A DNA stretch of 64,000 bases from Calliphora vicina (taxonomy: Eukaryota > Arthropoda > Insecta > Diptera > Calliphoridae), in the NCBI RefSeq assembly GCF_958450345.1, contig NC_088784.1:58832247-58896246 (forward strand), in the 5' to 3' direction. Shown here piece by piece: positions 1 through 10,219 of the stretch (position 1 is its first letter; the number at the start of each line of letters is the position of its first letter). The notes beneath the pieces were generated by a model that was not told the origin of the DNA, ran no database searches, and saw only the letters and a program-made list of their open reading frames with translations. Made by a program: the position numbers and the translations under genes.

Positions 1-1690
1 AACTTCATAGTCTGCAACTGACTAAACAGGAGCGAAAGTATTCCAACTACTACATACCAAATACCTACTGAAGTACGTAGCTATATTCAATACTACAAGT
101 GCTGGAAAGGCCAGCCAGAGCAAAAACTGAACAGATCCACGGCAGGCATATAAAGCGACCTTGCCCTATATCAGCACTGAACCACTCATGACTTAAGAAA
201 ACCCCACGATCTCGGTGGAAAGGTGATCTCTACGTGAGATCCAAGCCCTTTAATCGCTCGTGCAGATTTTCCAATTTGGTAAAAGCTGTGTGGCACGTAG
301 CGTCCTGTTCAAACCACATGTAGTTTGTGTCCATATCATCCAATTCAGGCCAAAAGAAGTTGGTAATCATCAGGGAAACCAGAAATATGCTCTAAAAAAA
401 GCGTTTTAACCTTTAACTTATGACGTGAAAATTTTTGACATAGTCACAGATGTGGTTTTTTTACACCTTATAATTTTTGCAAAAAAATTTACTTTAAAAA
501 ACATTTTTTCGTTAATATTTGCTTTTCAAAAATAAGATACAACAATTTTAATTTAATAAAATTAAAGAATGAAAGCAAAATGTTATTTGAAACAAAAATC
601 CAAGCACTTTATTTTTGATAAAACTTTAAAAAAATGAAGAGAGGGTGTAAAATTTACCACCACCTCATAAGTTAAAGGTTAAGCGCTTTAAATATGCAGT
701 AAAAACTTTAAAATATGCTCTTAAAATTTAAAAAATATGCTCTTAAAAAACAAACTTTTACATAATTTTTAACCAAAAAATACACTTTTATTTAAAAAAA
801 TCAATAAAATTCATAACTAAAAAGGTAAAGTAACATAAAATAAACAAAAATAACAAAAACTAAAACAAGTATAACAAAAAATAAATACAACACAAAAAAA
901 ATAAAATGATATTTTATATAAATATAAAGTCACTTTTTCAATTAAAGTTATTATTGGAATGTTCTGTCGACATCAATTGATGTTATAGGAGCAAATTTAA
1001 AAGATAATATTTCTTTGACGCTTAGAACGGTTAAGTTTGAATTAGAACTAAAATTTGATATTTAGATGGCGTTATTATTAAAATAGTGCTTATTTCATAT
1101 TAAAAAAACCATCTATTTTTCAATTTTGAATTTAAAACAATGGAAGTAAAACAACAGCGAAAAATAAGTAAGACAAAATTAGTTTTTGATAAAGTCAAAA
1201 TATGCTATTAAACAGTAAAAAATATGACATAAATATGCTCTTAAATCAAATATATGCAAAAATATGCATTTAAGGGTAAAATATGCAAAAAAATATGCAC
1301 TAACAAATCGATGCCAAAATTCTTAAATACTTCTGAAATGTGTAAATATCTTATCCATGTGCCCATTAGACTCACCAGAAAAAACATGCATTTGCATATT
1401 TTGGTTTCCTTGGTAATCATCAACCTATGAGCTCGGCGTTGAGGGATGTCCTGCCTAATGTCGTTCACAAAGATATATGGACTGATGAAGCCGCCAACCC
1501 AAAATCTACTCTAAAAATTGAGGTTTTTGGGATGCATTTTTGAATCATCCCAAATTCAAAAATTTTTTGTTGATTCATCCAAAAATGGGCCTCACCGTAA
1601 AATGGGCAAAGCGCGTGAACGTTGACCGAACAGAGTGCTATATCCGTCCATGGGGATTTGGCAAAACAAACTAGTTTCAATAATATGGAA
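1..1690 (-). pseudogene. Tc1/mariner-superfamily transposase relic, split by a hAT element
   Basis: Read on the minus strand, about 1690 to 1413 encodes GEAHFWMNQQ followed by a degraded stretch, and 370 to 1 encodes TNFFWPELDD, MWFEQDATCHTA and, in another frame, PPRS. This is the order of the catalytic core of a common insect Tc1/mariner-type transposase (SDEAHFW, then FxWPxLD, then WFQQDGATCHTA, then NWPPRSCDLTPLD), which cuts and pastes DNA at TA sites. The two halves are separated by the element at 371-1412 and rejoin cleanly if that element and one copy of its duplication are removed. Several frame breaks and an in-frame stop after GLDLT make it dead. The N-terminal DNA-binding part is not seen to the right of 1690, and the left end runs off the window. 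Superfamily is fairly secure; the subfamily is not. Confidence 0.75.
371..1412. mobile_element. Non-autonomous hAT-type element with AAATATGC subterminal repeats
   Basis: The 8-bp direct repeat GTAATCAT lies at 363-370 and 1413-1420. The ends are inverted copies: CAGGGAAACCAGAAATATGC on the left and CAAGGAAACCAAAATATGC on the right (reverse complement). An 8-bp duplication with CAGGG-type termini is the hAT signature. Many copies of AAATATGC sit near both ends, the usual layout of hAT transposase binding sites. No transposase frame is present, so this 1,042-bp element would depend on a helper. It interrupts a Tc1/mariner transposase relic, so it is the younger insertion. Confidence 0.85.
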
Positions 1691-2039
1691 GCTATTAACT
1701 GTATAAATTCGGACGACCCTATTGGAAGATTCTTTATTTAAACATAGTAAAATTTCGATTGATCTCATCCAAATTAATATTCAAGTGTGAGAGGGTGGAA
1801 TTTGCGGATGGTGTGATAAAGAAGACTATAACACCATTCAAACTTCTTAAGAATTCGTCGGTATTCTTGTCATCAATAGAGTTACATATATTATGAATTA
1901 CACCTATGATCACAGAAAAACCACAAGTATTTTACCTTTGGTCTTCTGATTTGAGTTCATTGAATATTTCCATTCTGGATTTTATTTACGATTTAAATTA
2001 TTGTAAAAATCAAGAAAATTTACATGTGCTACAACTTTA
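1691..2039. other. Unassigned AT-rich spacer
   Basis: No open frame, repeat end or recognisable element was seen here. It may hold the missing N-terminal side of the transposase relic to its left, but no motif supports that. Confidence 0.4.
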
Positions 2040-2500
2040 AATACTGGTATTTTATGAACCCGATGTCGGATTATATAGATGGATTTCCTCCAAAGAGGAC
2101 ACAACTATATTTCAAATCCATCAAAAATCAGTAAAATCCGACGTCTATATATTTTCTATAACTAGAAAATATCTGTGGTAAATTTCACATTGATAGAGGA
2201 TAATGTATTTTCCAGATGTGGGCCTTATATAGGAGCTACATATAATTATTGAACCATATTCACATGTGTATTTATGTGTGTTTCGTTTATAGCCCCGTAT
2301 AAAGACCACTGGACCGATCATCAAAAAATTTATACTAAGATCGCCAGGTGGCCGAAATTCCACCACTTTTTTAAATGCTTTTTACAACTTTCATGGAAAG
2401 AATTTTAAAACTATTTTATATATTGTGCATATCTAGATAAAATAACCATTTAAACCATATATGTTTCATCAATATTGGTGGACAATAATACACTTAAAAG
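2040..2500 (-). repeat. Mini-me-related repeat fragment
   Basis: On the minus strand the stretch around 2350-2200 has the body of the dispersed repeat seen in full at 48165-49305 and 59436-60240: a 'gatcggtcc' block, then 'ctcctatataaggccc', then a block like 'ccgaaaat'. The GTCY run and both ends are missing, so this is an old fragment. The open frame through it is a by-product of the repeat. Confidence 0.5.
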
Positions 2501-2859
2501 TGAACCACAAAAAAAACGTGTGGCCTGTTTATATATAAGAAGATATTGATTAGAATTATTTTTGTCGAATTTCAACTTGATATTTGTAAGAGATTTATGT
2601 GTATTTAGTGATTTTAGGTTATAGGTTAGGTATTTAGGCAGCCGTCAAAAATCTTTCGTTTCGTACAGCTCACTTGGATCCATTGATTGTTGGCTTTGTG
2701 GTACCTGAGGAAACAGAAGATAAAGGAAAGAAGAAAGAGAAGTAAAAGAAGATGAAAATCTGTTGGTTGAGCGAAAGTAAAGTTAGCAAGAGAAAATATA
2801 GGTAGAAATTGGAAGAGTTAGAGGAGAGATGAATTTAAGAATTCAAGAAATTCAAATAG
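2501..2859. other. Purine-rich spacer
   Basis: About 2705-2850 is strongly purine-biased on the plus strand (runs of GAAA, AAGAAG and GGAAAG). No coding or element signature is visible. Confidence 0.4.
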
Positions 2860-3720
2860 CGCAGACAATTTGCAGGCTCGGTCTTATCAACCACCTGCTT
2901 TCCCTAATAAAACGTCTATGCATCTTAATTACTTCCCAGATAACCCGGGGAGATTACTAAAGTATCGCTCGCCTAAAAGCCTGTCGAGCTGATCACCCAG
3001 TTCCGGCTAATTACAAAAGAAGTGTAAGATAGTCTCTACTCATTCAGACAACTTTTGCAGAAGTGGTGATAAGTGTACCGAAAGTGTAATGACCGGTGAC
3101 CATCGAAACCATATTGCTAATTCGTATTCATTGTAAGCAAAGTAGATATGACATGCATTTACAGTGCAACGCATGCCATATCATCCTCGTAATGGCACAG
3201 GTGGATTCATTATCCCACCATGTATGGGCGAGTTTGTAATATGAATTATTTCTCCGCTGCTTACAAGTCCACAGCGGAATGTCACATAAGAAGTATATTT
3301 CATCTTCCGACATCGAGGCTCCTATACCCGCCAAGTTATCAGCAATACAATTGCCTTCGTTTTCCCTGTGCCCACGTACCCAAGTGAGCTCAACTGTTAA
3401 ATGTCTCGTCATCTCATTTAAGGATGACCGGCATTCCTGGACTGTATTTGATGTTGTATAAACACATATAAGGGATTTGATTGCGGCTTTACGGTAAGTA
3501 TATATACGGATATCCCTAACAGATATCCTTGAATATCTGAGCCAGTTGGCCGCTATCCTAATGGCCGATACTTCGGCCTGAAGAATACTACATCCATTTG
3601 GGAGTCCAAAGAACATTCTTATCTCAAATTCAGGAATGTGGACACTGCAGCCCACTCTATCCCCTTTTTTGGACCCAGGGAGTGACAATCAACAGGTTCT
3701 ATACTGGGTGGGATTGAAAA
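2860..3720 (-). pseudogene. Non-LTR retrotransposon ORF2 C-terminus (RNase H domain and tail)
   Basis: The minus strand from about 3690 encodes an RNase H domain: GSKKGDRVGCSV near the start, ILQAEVSAIRIAANWL, then LTWVRGHRENEGNCIADNLAG. RNase H removes the RNA template during target-primed reverse transcription. LOA-, I- and R1-like insect elements carry this domain after the reverse transcriptase. Downstream, in shifted frames, come a TGH block, a Cys/His-like FCKSC remnant and a tail with GDQLDRLLGERYFSNLPGL, as expected for the ORF2 C-terminus. The first catalytic Asp of the usual TDGS motif is lost in the frame (PGSK). No reverse transcriptase is found to the right, and no poly-A tail is clear on the left, so this is a fragment. 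RNase H is firm; the clade is a guess. Confidence 0.8.
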
Positions 3721-3970
3721 ACTGAAGTTCTTTAGGAAGAAGTTTTTGGGGTGCAATTTGTATGGGAGCTGTGAGAAATCATGGTCCGATTCATACCACT
3801 TTCAACAAAGCTTGTCTCTTTATTAAAAAAAACATGTGGTCGAACATAGCTAGATCGCCTTAGAATTTTTTAAGGACCCAGAGTATATATAGTTTCTGAT
3901 TCTACTACCAATGACAAACTGTACCCCCATATTTTTGGTGGTGGGTTAATTAAAATGGAAATGTCCAAAT
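3721..3970 (+). repeat. Mini-me-related repeat fragment
   Basis: The order is 'tgtatgggagctgtga', 'ggtccgattcata', 'aaggacccagagtatatat', then 'gacaaactgtacccccat' and 'ggtggtgggtt'. This matches the end of the dispersed fly repeat whose core also appears at 20445-20545 and, inverted, at 31460-31700. No intact ends or duplication were found. Confidence 0.45.
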
Positions 3971-5320
3971 TACTCTAAAGAGTATGTGGTTACCGAATAT
4001 CATCAAAATTGGAAGACCCAATGTTTGTGATGGCTTATGGAATTCATGATATGACAACATTGTCATCAATTTTATTTGATTTAATAATTTGGTAATCTGC
4101 ATAATTTTTCTACTTATGTGAAAAGTTTTATGGTTTTAATATTACAAAGAAAATATTTTTGAAATCTGAATAAACATGAATAACTTACAAATGTACATTT
4201 TACATAAAAAATATTTATAACCAATTTAATCTGATAATCAGACATTTTCCGCGTTAATTTCTTCCTGCAATAAATTTTTGCAAAATGTAAATTTATCATT
4301 CATCTTCATGTGTTTGCAAATGTTTTCTCATTCTATTAGTTCCCAGCAAATATCTAACAATTATTAAACAAATATTCGAATCATTTGTAGATAAAAAGAT
4401 ACAAACCGTACGCGTATATGCTCACAAATCACAAATTCATCTGTGTATCTATTACTCTATTTGTTTTATTTTAAAGACTTCCTCCCGTTGAAACATTTCC
4501 TGCCTTCGAAATCAGCAACCAAAAAGAAAGAAGGCACTAACAACTAAACCACATCGTTATTTTCATTTCATCAAAGAGTCTGGCTGGTGCCCACAGACAG
4601 AACTAATTTGAATAAGAGGTGGAGATGGAGAGGGAGAATGGTGAACGCATGAACCAGGAGAGTAGATTTACAAAACACTTGTCAGATTGCATGTTAAATA
4701 CTAATAATATAATTTTCTTCCTGTTCTACGGTGGACATTGTGTCCATGGATTATTCGTACTCATACTTTGCCTGCCTCCTTAACTGCCTTGACATTGTGT
4801 CGTTTGTGCAATTTTTGCTGTTGTTGTTAGTTTTTTCCTCTTGGTTTTTTGAAGTTAATGATGATGAGATGTATGTTCGTATTTACAAAGTTGTGGAATC
4901 GGATTAATCTAGTATAATTCGCGTGCAAATTATAATAAACGTTGAACATAAAAATGATTCAGTAAGTTACTCCATTCAACTGGCAAACGCAGGAAGACCG
5001 AAGGAACAAATGAATGAATAATTTTCTTTCTTTTTCTTGCGCCAAACTGTTAGAAAATGCTCCAAACTGGTGGTTTTTAAATATTTCACATTAAGAAGAT
5101 CTAACTGTATATGAAAAGAGAAGAAAAAAAATAGTGAAAATAAGTACCACTAGTTTATTTTTATTATTAAATGTACAACACAAGATTAAAAGTTGATAAA
5201 TATTTCCATGTTCACATTGTATAGGGTGCTTAGTTATGTCTGATTTTGTTTATACGACACAGACTATCGCCAATGAACAAAGCATAAATTGATGTGAATG
5301 CTTTTGTGTTGAAACACATA
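3971..5320. other. Gene-free AT-rich stretch
   Basis: No element end or protein similarity was recognised. Sequence complexity is somewhat higher at 4440-5000, which has fewer homopolymers and a purine block near 4615-4640. That would fit single-copy host DNA, but nothing proves it. Confidence 0.35.
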
Positions 5321-5366
5321 TGGTCAATTCACAAGCTCTCCTGTCATGTCATATTGTCACAATGTC
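5321..5366. repeat. Solo end of the TGGTCAATTCACAAG MITE family
   Basis: This begins TGGTCAATTCACAAGCTCTC and continues through 'atattgtcacaatgtct', matching one terminus of the element at 62936-63193 and the one at 15390-15752. Only one end survives. Confidence 0.55.
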
Positions 5367-5454
5367 TTATTCAGGACGATAAAACAAACAAAAGTTGGAT
5401 TTTTACCAGTCTCACCCCCCAGTTTGGTGAATTTTGGTAACAAAAACATCCTGA

Positions 5455-5860
5455 AAAAATTGTATGTGAATCGGTTGGGGTTAAGACGTGTCGCAAGTCC
5501 GCTGAAGTGTTGAGGTGCATTTACAAGGGAAAAATTAAATTTTTTAATTTTTTGTAAAAAGTTTGCCATTAAAAAAATACTTTTGCAATTTAATTTAAAA
5601 GAATAGAAAAGTGTACGTAATTGTCATTGTAATGAGATATAATAGTCAAAAATTGGTTAAACAATTTTAAAGTTATAAAAATTCCTCAGGCTAATAACGT
5701 GTCTCAGGTCACTGGAACAAGAAATGTAGGAACAAAATTAACATATTTTGAGTAATATTAAAATAAAGACTAATTTTTACATATCGATATTAAATTGCAT
5801 ATGAGTTTATGTCTTCGAAGAATACCGTTAACCTATTTAATTATTTTAATCAGAATTTTT
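5455..5860. repeat. Partial copy of the ACACGTTGTG-ended TIR family
   Basis: The segment 'tttgccattaaa', 'acttttgcaatttaatt', 'aatgagatataa', 'aattggttaaacaattt' and 'ttaacatattttgag' runs in the same order as blocks of the element at 33157-33618, partly in reverse orientation. The terminal ACACGTTGTG sequence is absent here, so this copy is truncated. Confidence 0.45.
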
Positions 5861-6124
5861 GATCATCACATTGGGATTTATTGAGAACTAGCTGACCCGA
5901 CAGATGTTGTCCTGTCCAAATTAAAAAATGATTTTGTTCGATTTGTGAGATGCTGTTTGAAATGTGTAAAAATAGTTATAAACTGAAAAAACGTATTTTT
6001 TAATGATTAACCTATGTCAAAAAAATTATAAGTATTTCAACAACAAAATACATGCAAATCAATGTATTTTGTAGTTATGTCAACCATAAAATTTGGGAGA
6101 GTAATAATTTTTACTCTCAGTTGC

Positions 6125-6288
6125 GCCTTTGTTATACCCTACACCACCATAGTGGGGAGGGTATATTTTGTTAGTGCTGATGTTTGTAACATGCTACAAT
6201 ATTGTCCCAACAACCATCTTAAATTATACCAATCTGCTCAAAATCATTTTCTGAGTCGATTAAGCGATGTCCGTCCGTCTGTCCGTCC
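6125..6288 (+). mobile_element. Mini-me element (short copy) with GTCY tract
   Basis: Starts at 'ttataccctacaccaccatag' (given here as a block), includes 'ttagtgctgatgtttgtaac', then 'gagtcgattaagcgatgtcc' and a short GTCC/GTCT tract near 6266-6286. Mini-me elements are dipteran non-coding mobile sequences known to seed GTCY microsatellites. Helitron helicase sequence resumes directly after the tract, which marks the right edge. No target duplication was identified. Confidence 0.6.
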
Positions 6289-6700
6289 AGATTGTGAGGC
6301 GGTAATCCGCGTAATTCCGGCATGTTTAAAAACTCGGTTTAAAAGTTGACGACATCATCCGATTTCTACGTCATTAATTCGACAGCAATTTCACTTTGAA
6401 TCTTAAAAATTCAGTTTGTCGACATCAATGTTTTTCGCAGCCAATACAGCACGTTCGCTCAACTAATCATGGTTTTTGTAATTTTGTGCAATGTTTGGTG
6501 AACTGGCAGAAACCGACGGGAAATTGAATGCAGCCAGTCGAAATGTCAACCGGGATTTTGCCGTTGCCAATGTCCAGCAATTGTTTGGAAAATACTTCTC
6601 CAGATTAATCGTTCTGCAGCTCGACACTAATGTTCACAGTCAATTTGAGTTTCATGACGTGTTTACACAAAACGGACGACCTTTAAAAATTTGTTTTTGT
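6289..6700 (-). pseudogene. Helitron Pif1-type helicase relic
   Basis: Minus-strand reading from about 6690 gives VELQND, GEVFSKQLLDIGNGKIPVD and TGCIQFP, followed after a deletion and frame change by LVERT/AVLAAKNIDVDKLNF-type sequence. Another frame then gives AVELMT and FLNMPELRGLPPHNL, reaching 6289. These are successive landmarks of the helicase C-terminal half of insect Helitron Rep-helicase proteins (LLDIGNGKMPVD, then LSERAILAAKNVDVDAIN, then LPPHNLxLKVG). Internal stops and two or more frame changes show that it is dead. The Walker motifs lie further upstream in intact proteins and are not present here. This block is visibly more GC-rich than its surroundings, consistent with old coding DNA. 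Confidence 0.75.
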
Positions 6701-6724
6701 TTTAAATTTATTTTTTAAATATCA

Positions 6725-7420
6725 ACTGCATTGAAGATAAAATTCGAATAAAATAAAACAACTTGCTAACAGTTATCTCATCCCTATAAAAATTTACACG
6801 CATCCAAACTTGGAACATGAAAAAATGGCCGTATTTTTTACGTTTTTTCCAAAACACATTTAGCATGGAATGTATAAAAAATGTTAAAATTTTTCAAAAG
6901 TAACAAAGGTTTGTGGAGGTCCTGATGAATAAATAAGCTGTTTGTATAAAAAATTTAAAAAGTTTTCAAAAGGGAGCAAGTTTTGTGGAGCTTCTAGTGA
7001 ATAAATATAATCTTTTTGTATAAATAGTTGGTATTGGTGAATACTTTGGGATTTGAAGCTTAACAATATAGTGAAGTGAAATAATTTTATGAATTTTTCG
7101 GACGTCACTTACCTTAGAAACTAAAAAATTATGATATAGAGATTTTTCATGAACAAAAATATAAAATTTGAGTTAATGTAAAATTTTAACGTTTAAAGGT
7201 ATTACAACAAAATTTGGAAATAGTATAGATTCAAATGTCCTTAAATCAATGAAATTATTATTTTTGACACTTTTTATTTTCAAATACCAAAATTCCTAAA
7301 ACGGGAAAAATGTGTTCCAAAAACTGAGTTTTTTTAGAAAAGACCCTATTTACCATGTGATAGAAAAATAACTTTTTATGTATTTAAAGAAGATATAGAG
7401 CTAACGTATGCGGAATGAAA
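6725..7420. repeat. Family X repeat copy with inverted head segment
   Basis: 6725-6870 is an inverted copy of the block seen at 11385-11510 and 60260-60400 ('ggatgcgtgtaa' and 'gatgagataactg' when reversed). From 6870 the orientation flips and matches 58745-59140: 'aggtttgtgga', 'tttttcggacgt' and 'ttcctaaaacgg' followed by 'aatgtgttccaaaaactg'. Inside, an approximately 80-bp unit at 6885-6955 is followed by a diverged copy at 6956-7030. No coding potential is recognised. Confidence 0.55.
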
Positions 7421-8247
7421 TTGCAACAAAACAGAAAACTCTATATTTGTTTCCAACGTTAAAGCACATAATTTATAGAACCTTTATAAAATAGCATATT
7501 GTATTGATTTAATGTAATCAAAAAAATTATTATTATCATGTACTTTTGTGGCAGTTATGAAGAAATTTATATGCAGGTATTGAAAATACCGATGTTTGCA
7601 CCTTTCTGAGTTCTTATTTGAGTTTCATGGTCTTATTTTTCTCGATTTTTATTTGAAATAATCTAAACTCTTCTATTCAAAAACTCTCAAATTATTTTTA
7701 ATTTAAAAAAATGTGGAAATTTTTTCACTTTAGAAAGTCTGGAATTTCAAGAGTGTTGGAAACACCATAATCAGCTGGGCGTGACCGTTGGATGACGGAA
7801 CAGTTAAGATGAATTTTCTTTTTAAAAAAATAATCTCTGTTGTTTCTTTTTATGAAATGATTAATTTTGTGTACACATTTCATAATATATTAATTAGAAT
7901 TGATGGTCAAATCATATTCCAAAAAGTCAAAACTTCTAATTTACATCTGATTGATTAAGATCCATATATATTTTTTTTAGAAAAAAGATTATGTTCTTCA
8001 TTGCACATCTTATCAATAATAGGTTTATTTACTTCCAAAAAAAGTCCACTTCTCTGCCTTTCGCTGTCACTTGATGTAAAATATAACAAATTGTTCCATA
8101 TGTTCCCTAATATGGAAGAAATTACAAATGTTTTTTCAATGTAGTTCTTTTTTTGTTAACATTTTGAGATAACTAACGTAATTCAAAATAAGTCCCAAAA
8201 CTCATATACTTTTTCTTTTGTCCAGCGTCAAATTTTTGTTGCAATTA
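7421..8247. other. Unassigned AT-rich stretch
   Basis: I see no recognisable element or frame. The block near 7750-7810 ('gtgttggaaacaccataat') contains a small hairpin and is more GC-rich, but was not matched to anything else in the window. Confidence 0.35.
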
Positions 8248-8680
8248 GGTTGGGTAAATTTTGTTTGACTACTAAGCGTATAGCAAATTCGTAAACTACC
8301 GAAAATTCTAAGAACTTTTCCCGAAGAAACCATGGTTCTAAAATCAAAATCGAGCTTCCGGTTTTTACGAGAAGATTTGGAGCTCAAGACCTCTTTTGCT
8401 AGGAGACCTCGGGTATGTTCAATTTTAAAAACAATAATATTTCTTCGTTTGTGTTCCGATTTCAAAAAAAATTACATATATATAGAATCTTCTCGTCGAG
8501 TACTACATAAAACATCTCGTAGCTATCAATTATCTCTTATAGCTTAAATGATATTTGCATTTGAATAATACATTTTTAACATTTTTACCCACCCTACTCC
8601 AGTTTTTTGATGACCGCGGTTCCAAATATTTACGATTTTCTCCAATTTTATTTAATAGGACTAACAAGAATATATATATA

Positions 8681-9203
8681 CAGTGGTGGCCACCAATTTA
8701 AGACAAATACTTGAATTTTTTTCATCAACTGAATTTTAAGTGCGATAGAGCCAAAATAAAAGGACCTCAAGGGTATGAAATTTATTATTAATGTTTGTAG
8801 TTTCTGAAAAATGTTTGGAAAAATCGGTAAAACATATATGGACAAAGATATGTGGAAATACGTTGACCCACCTCAGCGAACATCCGCTGTTAATAACATG
8901 ATATGACCAAAACTAATGGAACTAAAAATACGAAATTTGGTCCGAATATTTTATAATAATAAAAATATAATGATATAAATGTGAGAAAATATGTTTATTT
9001 AAAAAAAAAATTTTTTGGTCAAGTTGTAGAACAATTTTATGTGTTCGTGGTGAATATGTATGAATTGACACAGTCGAATAAAACACACTTGTGTGTTAAA
9101 ACAGTCCTCATGCATACATATTTGTGGAAATATTTGAAAAAATAATTGACAATCACGTGGAATTTAGAAAACAATTTTTGTCTTAAATTCGTGGCCACCA
9201 CTG
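8681..9203. mobile_element. TA-flanked MITE with 27-bp TIRs
   Basis: The left end CAGTGGTGGCCACCAATTTA is matched in reverse at the right end, with one mismatch across about 27 bp. TA flanks both sides (8679-8680 and 9204-9205). TA duplication plus CAGTG-type TIR points to the Tc1/mariner superfamily. The 523-bp interior has no transposase, so this is non-autonomous. It is nested in the inverted-arm element. Confidence 0.85.
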
Positions 9204-9654
9204 TATATATAAAATAAAGAAAGAATTGATTAAAAATCATGACTGAGTCCAAAGTTATGCATAAATTTAAATAAATTAAAAATGGCGATTTTTCGTTATA
9301 TTTTTGGGAAAAAGTACTTTTATTCTTTATTCTTTTGAGTTATCTAAAAAAATTTCTAAGAAGTTGTATAAAGAATATATAGTTTTTGAACAGCTAACTT
9401 TACACCAAATATTTTAAATTAAAAAAAGATTAATAACACTAGTTTACAAGGTTTTTGTTCATGAAATGAAACATATGGGGATTTGTGTATTTAGGTCTTC
9501 TAACTTCGGAAAAAATATTTAAAAAAATCCTGGACGTCAAACTTTTGAGATATTTATTAAAAACGAAACATATAAAAATGTAAATTAAATTAGCGCAAAA
9601 AAATAAAATTGAAGTGTTTAGTGCTCTTTTTATAATTATTTTCATTTGTCTCCC

Positions 9655-10219
9655 TCACGACACTTCAACAGTAGTCTCGTGCATATTCTGATCCCAAAAA
9701 CCTTAATAATTCCTCTCGAAAAACTTCAAATCTTGATGGAAACGCTCTCCATGTTCGTCACTTATGAGTCCGAGGTTTTCCGGGAAAAAATCCACATGAG
9801 AATGTAAAAAGTGAATTTTGAGGGATATATTTACACCCATCAGTTCTAAATTATGTAATAAATTCGCAACAATATCTCTGTAATTTTGAGTTTTCTTATT
9901 CCCCAAAAATTCTTGAACAACAAGTTTAAAAGAATTCCATACTGCATTTTCAACATCGGTTAATAGACACTCAAATTTGGTATCAACCAAAATTTTTCTT
10001 ATTTGAGGACCCACATATATCCCTTCTTTTAGTTTAGCCTCCGAAAGACTCGGGAACACTTGCTGGTTTTTGTCTTATCTAAAGCTTTTACGAAATTTTT
10101 TAATGTAAATAAGCATTTTGCAGTGTTTGTGTTATAGGAGAACCTCGATTTGACTGAATAATTTTTCCGCAAATAAAACAAAAATGGTCTAGGTTTATTT
10201 TACACTTTCTAGAAGACAT
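9655..10219 (-). pseudogene. Relic of arthropod repeat-associated GERFHQD protein family (candidate DDE-type transposase)
   Basis: From an ATG at 10219 the minus strand encodes MSSRKCKINLDHFCFICGK (a CxxC zinc-knuckle-like start) as far as LQNAYLH. One frame change leads to LKNFVKALDKT. A second leads to VFPSLSEAKLKEGIYVGPQI, then VWNSFKLVVQEFLGN, HFLHSHVDFFPENLG and SDEHGERFHQD, and a stop after FFERNY. Post-stop sequence (GFWDQNM) continues the family tail in frame. From memory, full-length relatives in many arthropod genomes are several hundred residues longer and carry a large middle region between the zinc start and the KNFVKA block. Here that middle is gone, joined at AYLH/LKNFVKA. The lost part would hold most putative catalytic acids, so the copy is inactive. 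Family membership is well supported; transposase function is inference. Confidence 0.75.

Larger units (their letters stand above)
5887..6700 (-). mobile_element. Helitron 3' portion (minus strand), 5'-truncated
   Basis: The left boundary, read on the minus strand, is CGGGTCAGCTAGT. This is the 3' terminus typical of a widespread insect Helitron group: a hairpin region followed by CTAG. Helicase-domain coding sequence lies just upstream (6289-6700), as expected for a Helitron, which moves by rolling-circle replication using a Rep-helicase. The Rep domain and 5' end are missing. A mini-me (about 6125-6288) sits inside it. Confidence 0.65.

Noticed and set aside
6491..6718. 75-codon plus-strand frame that looks protein-like
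   Set aside because: It is the antisense of the Helitron helicase relic, whose minus-strand motifs are clear.
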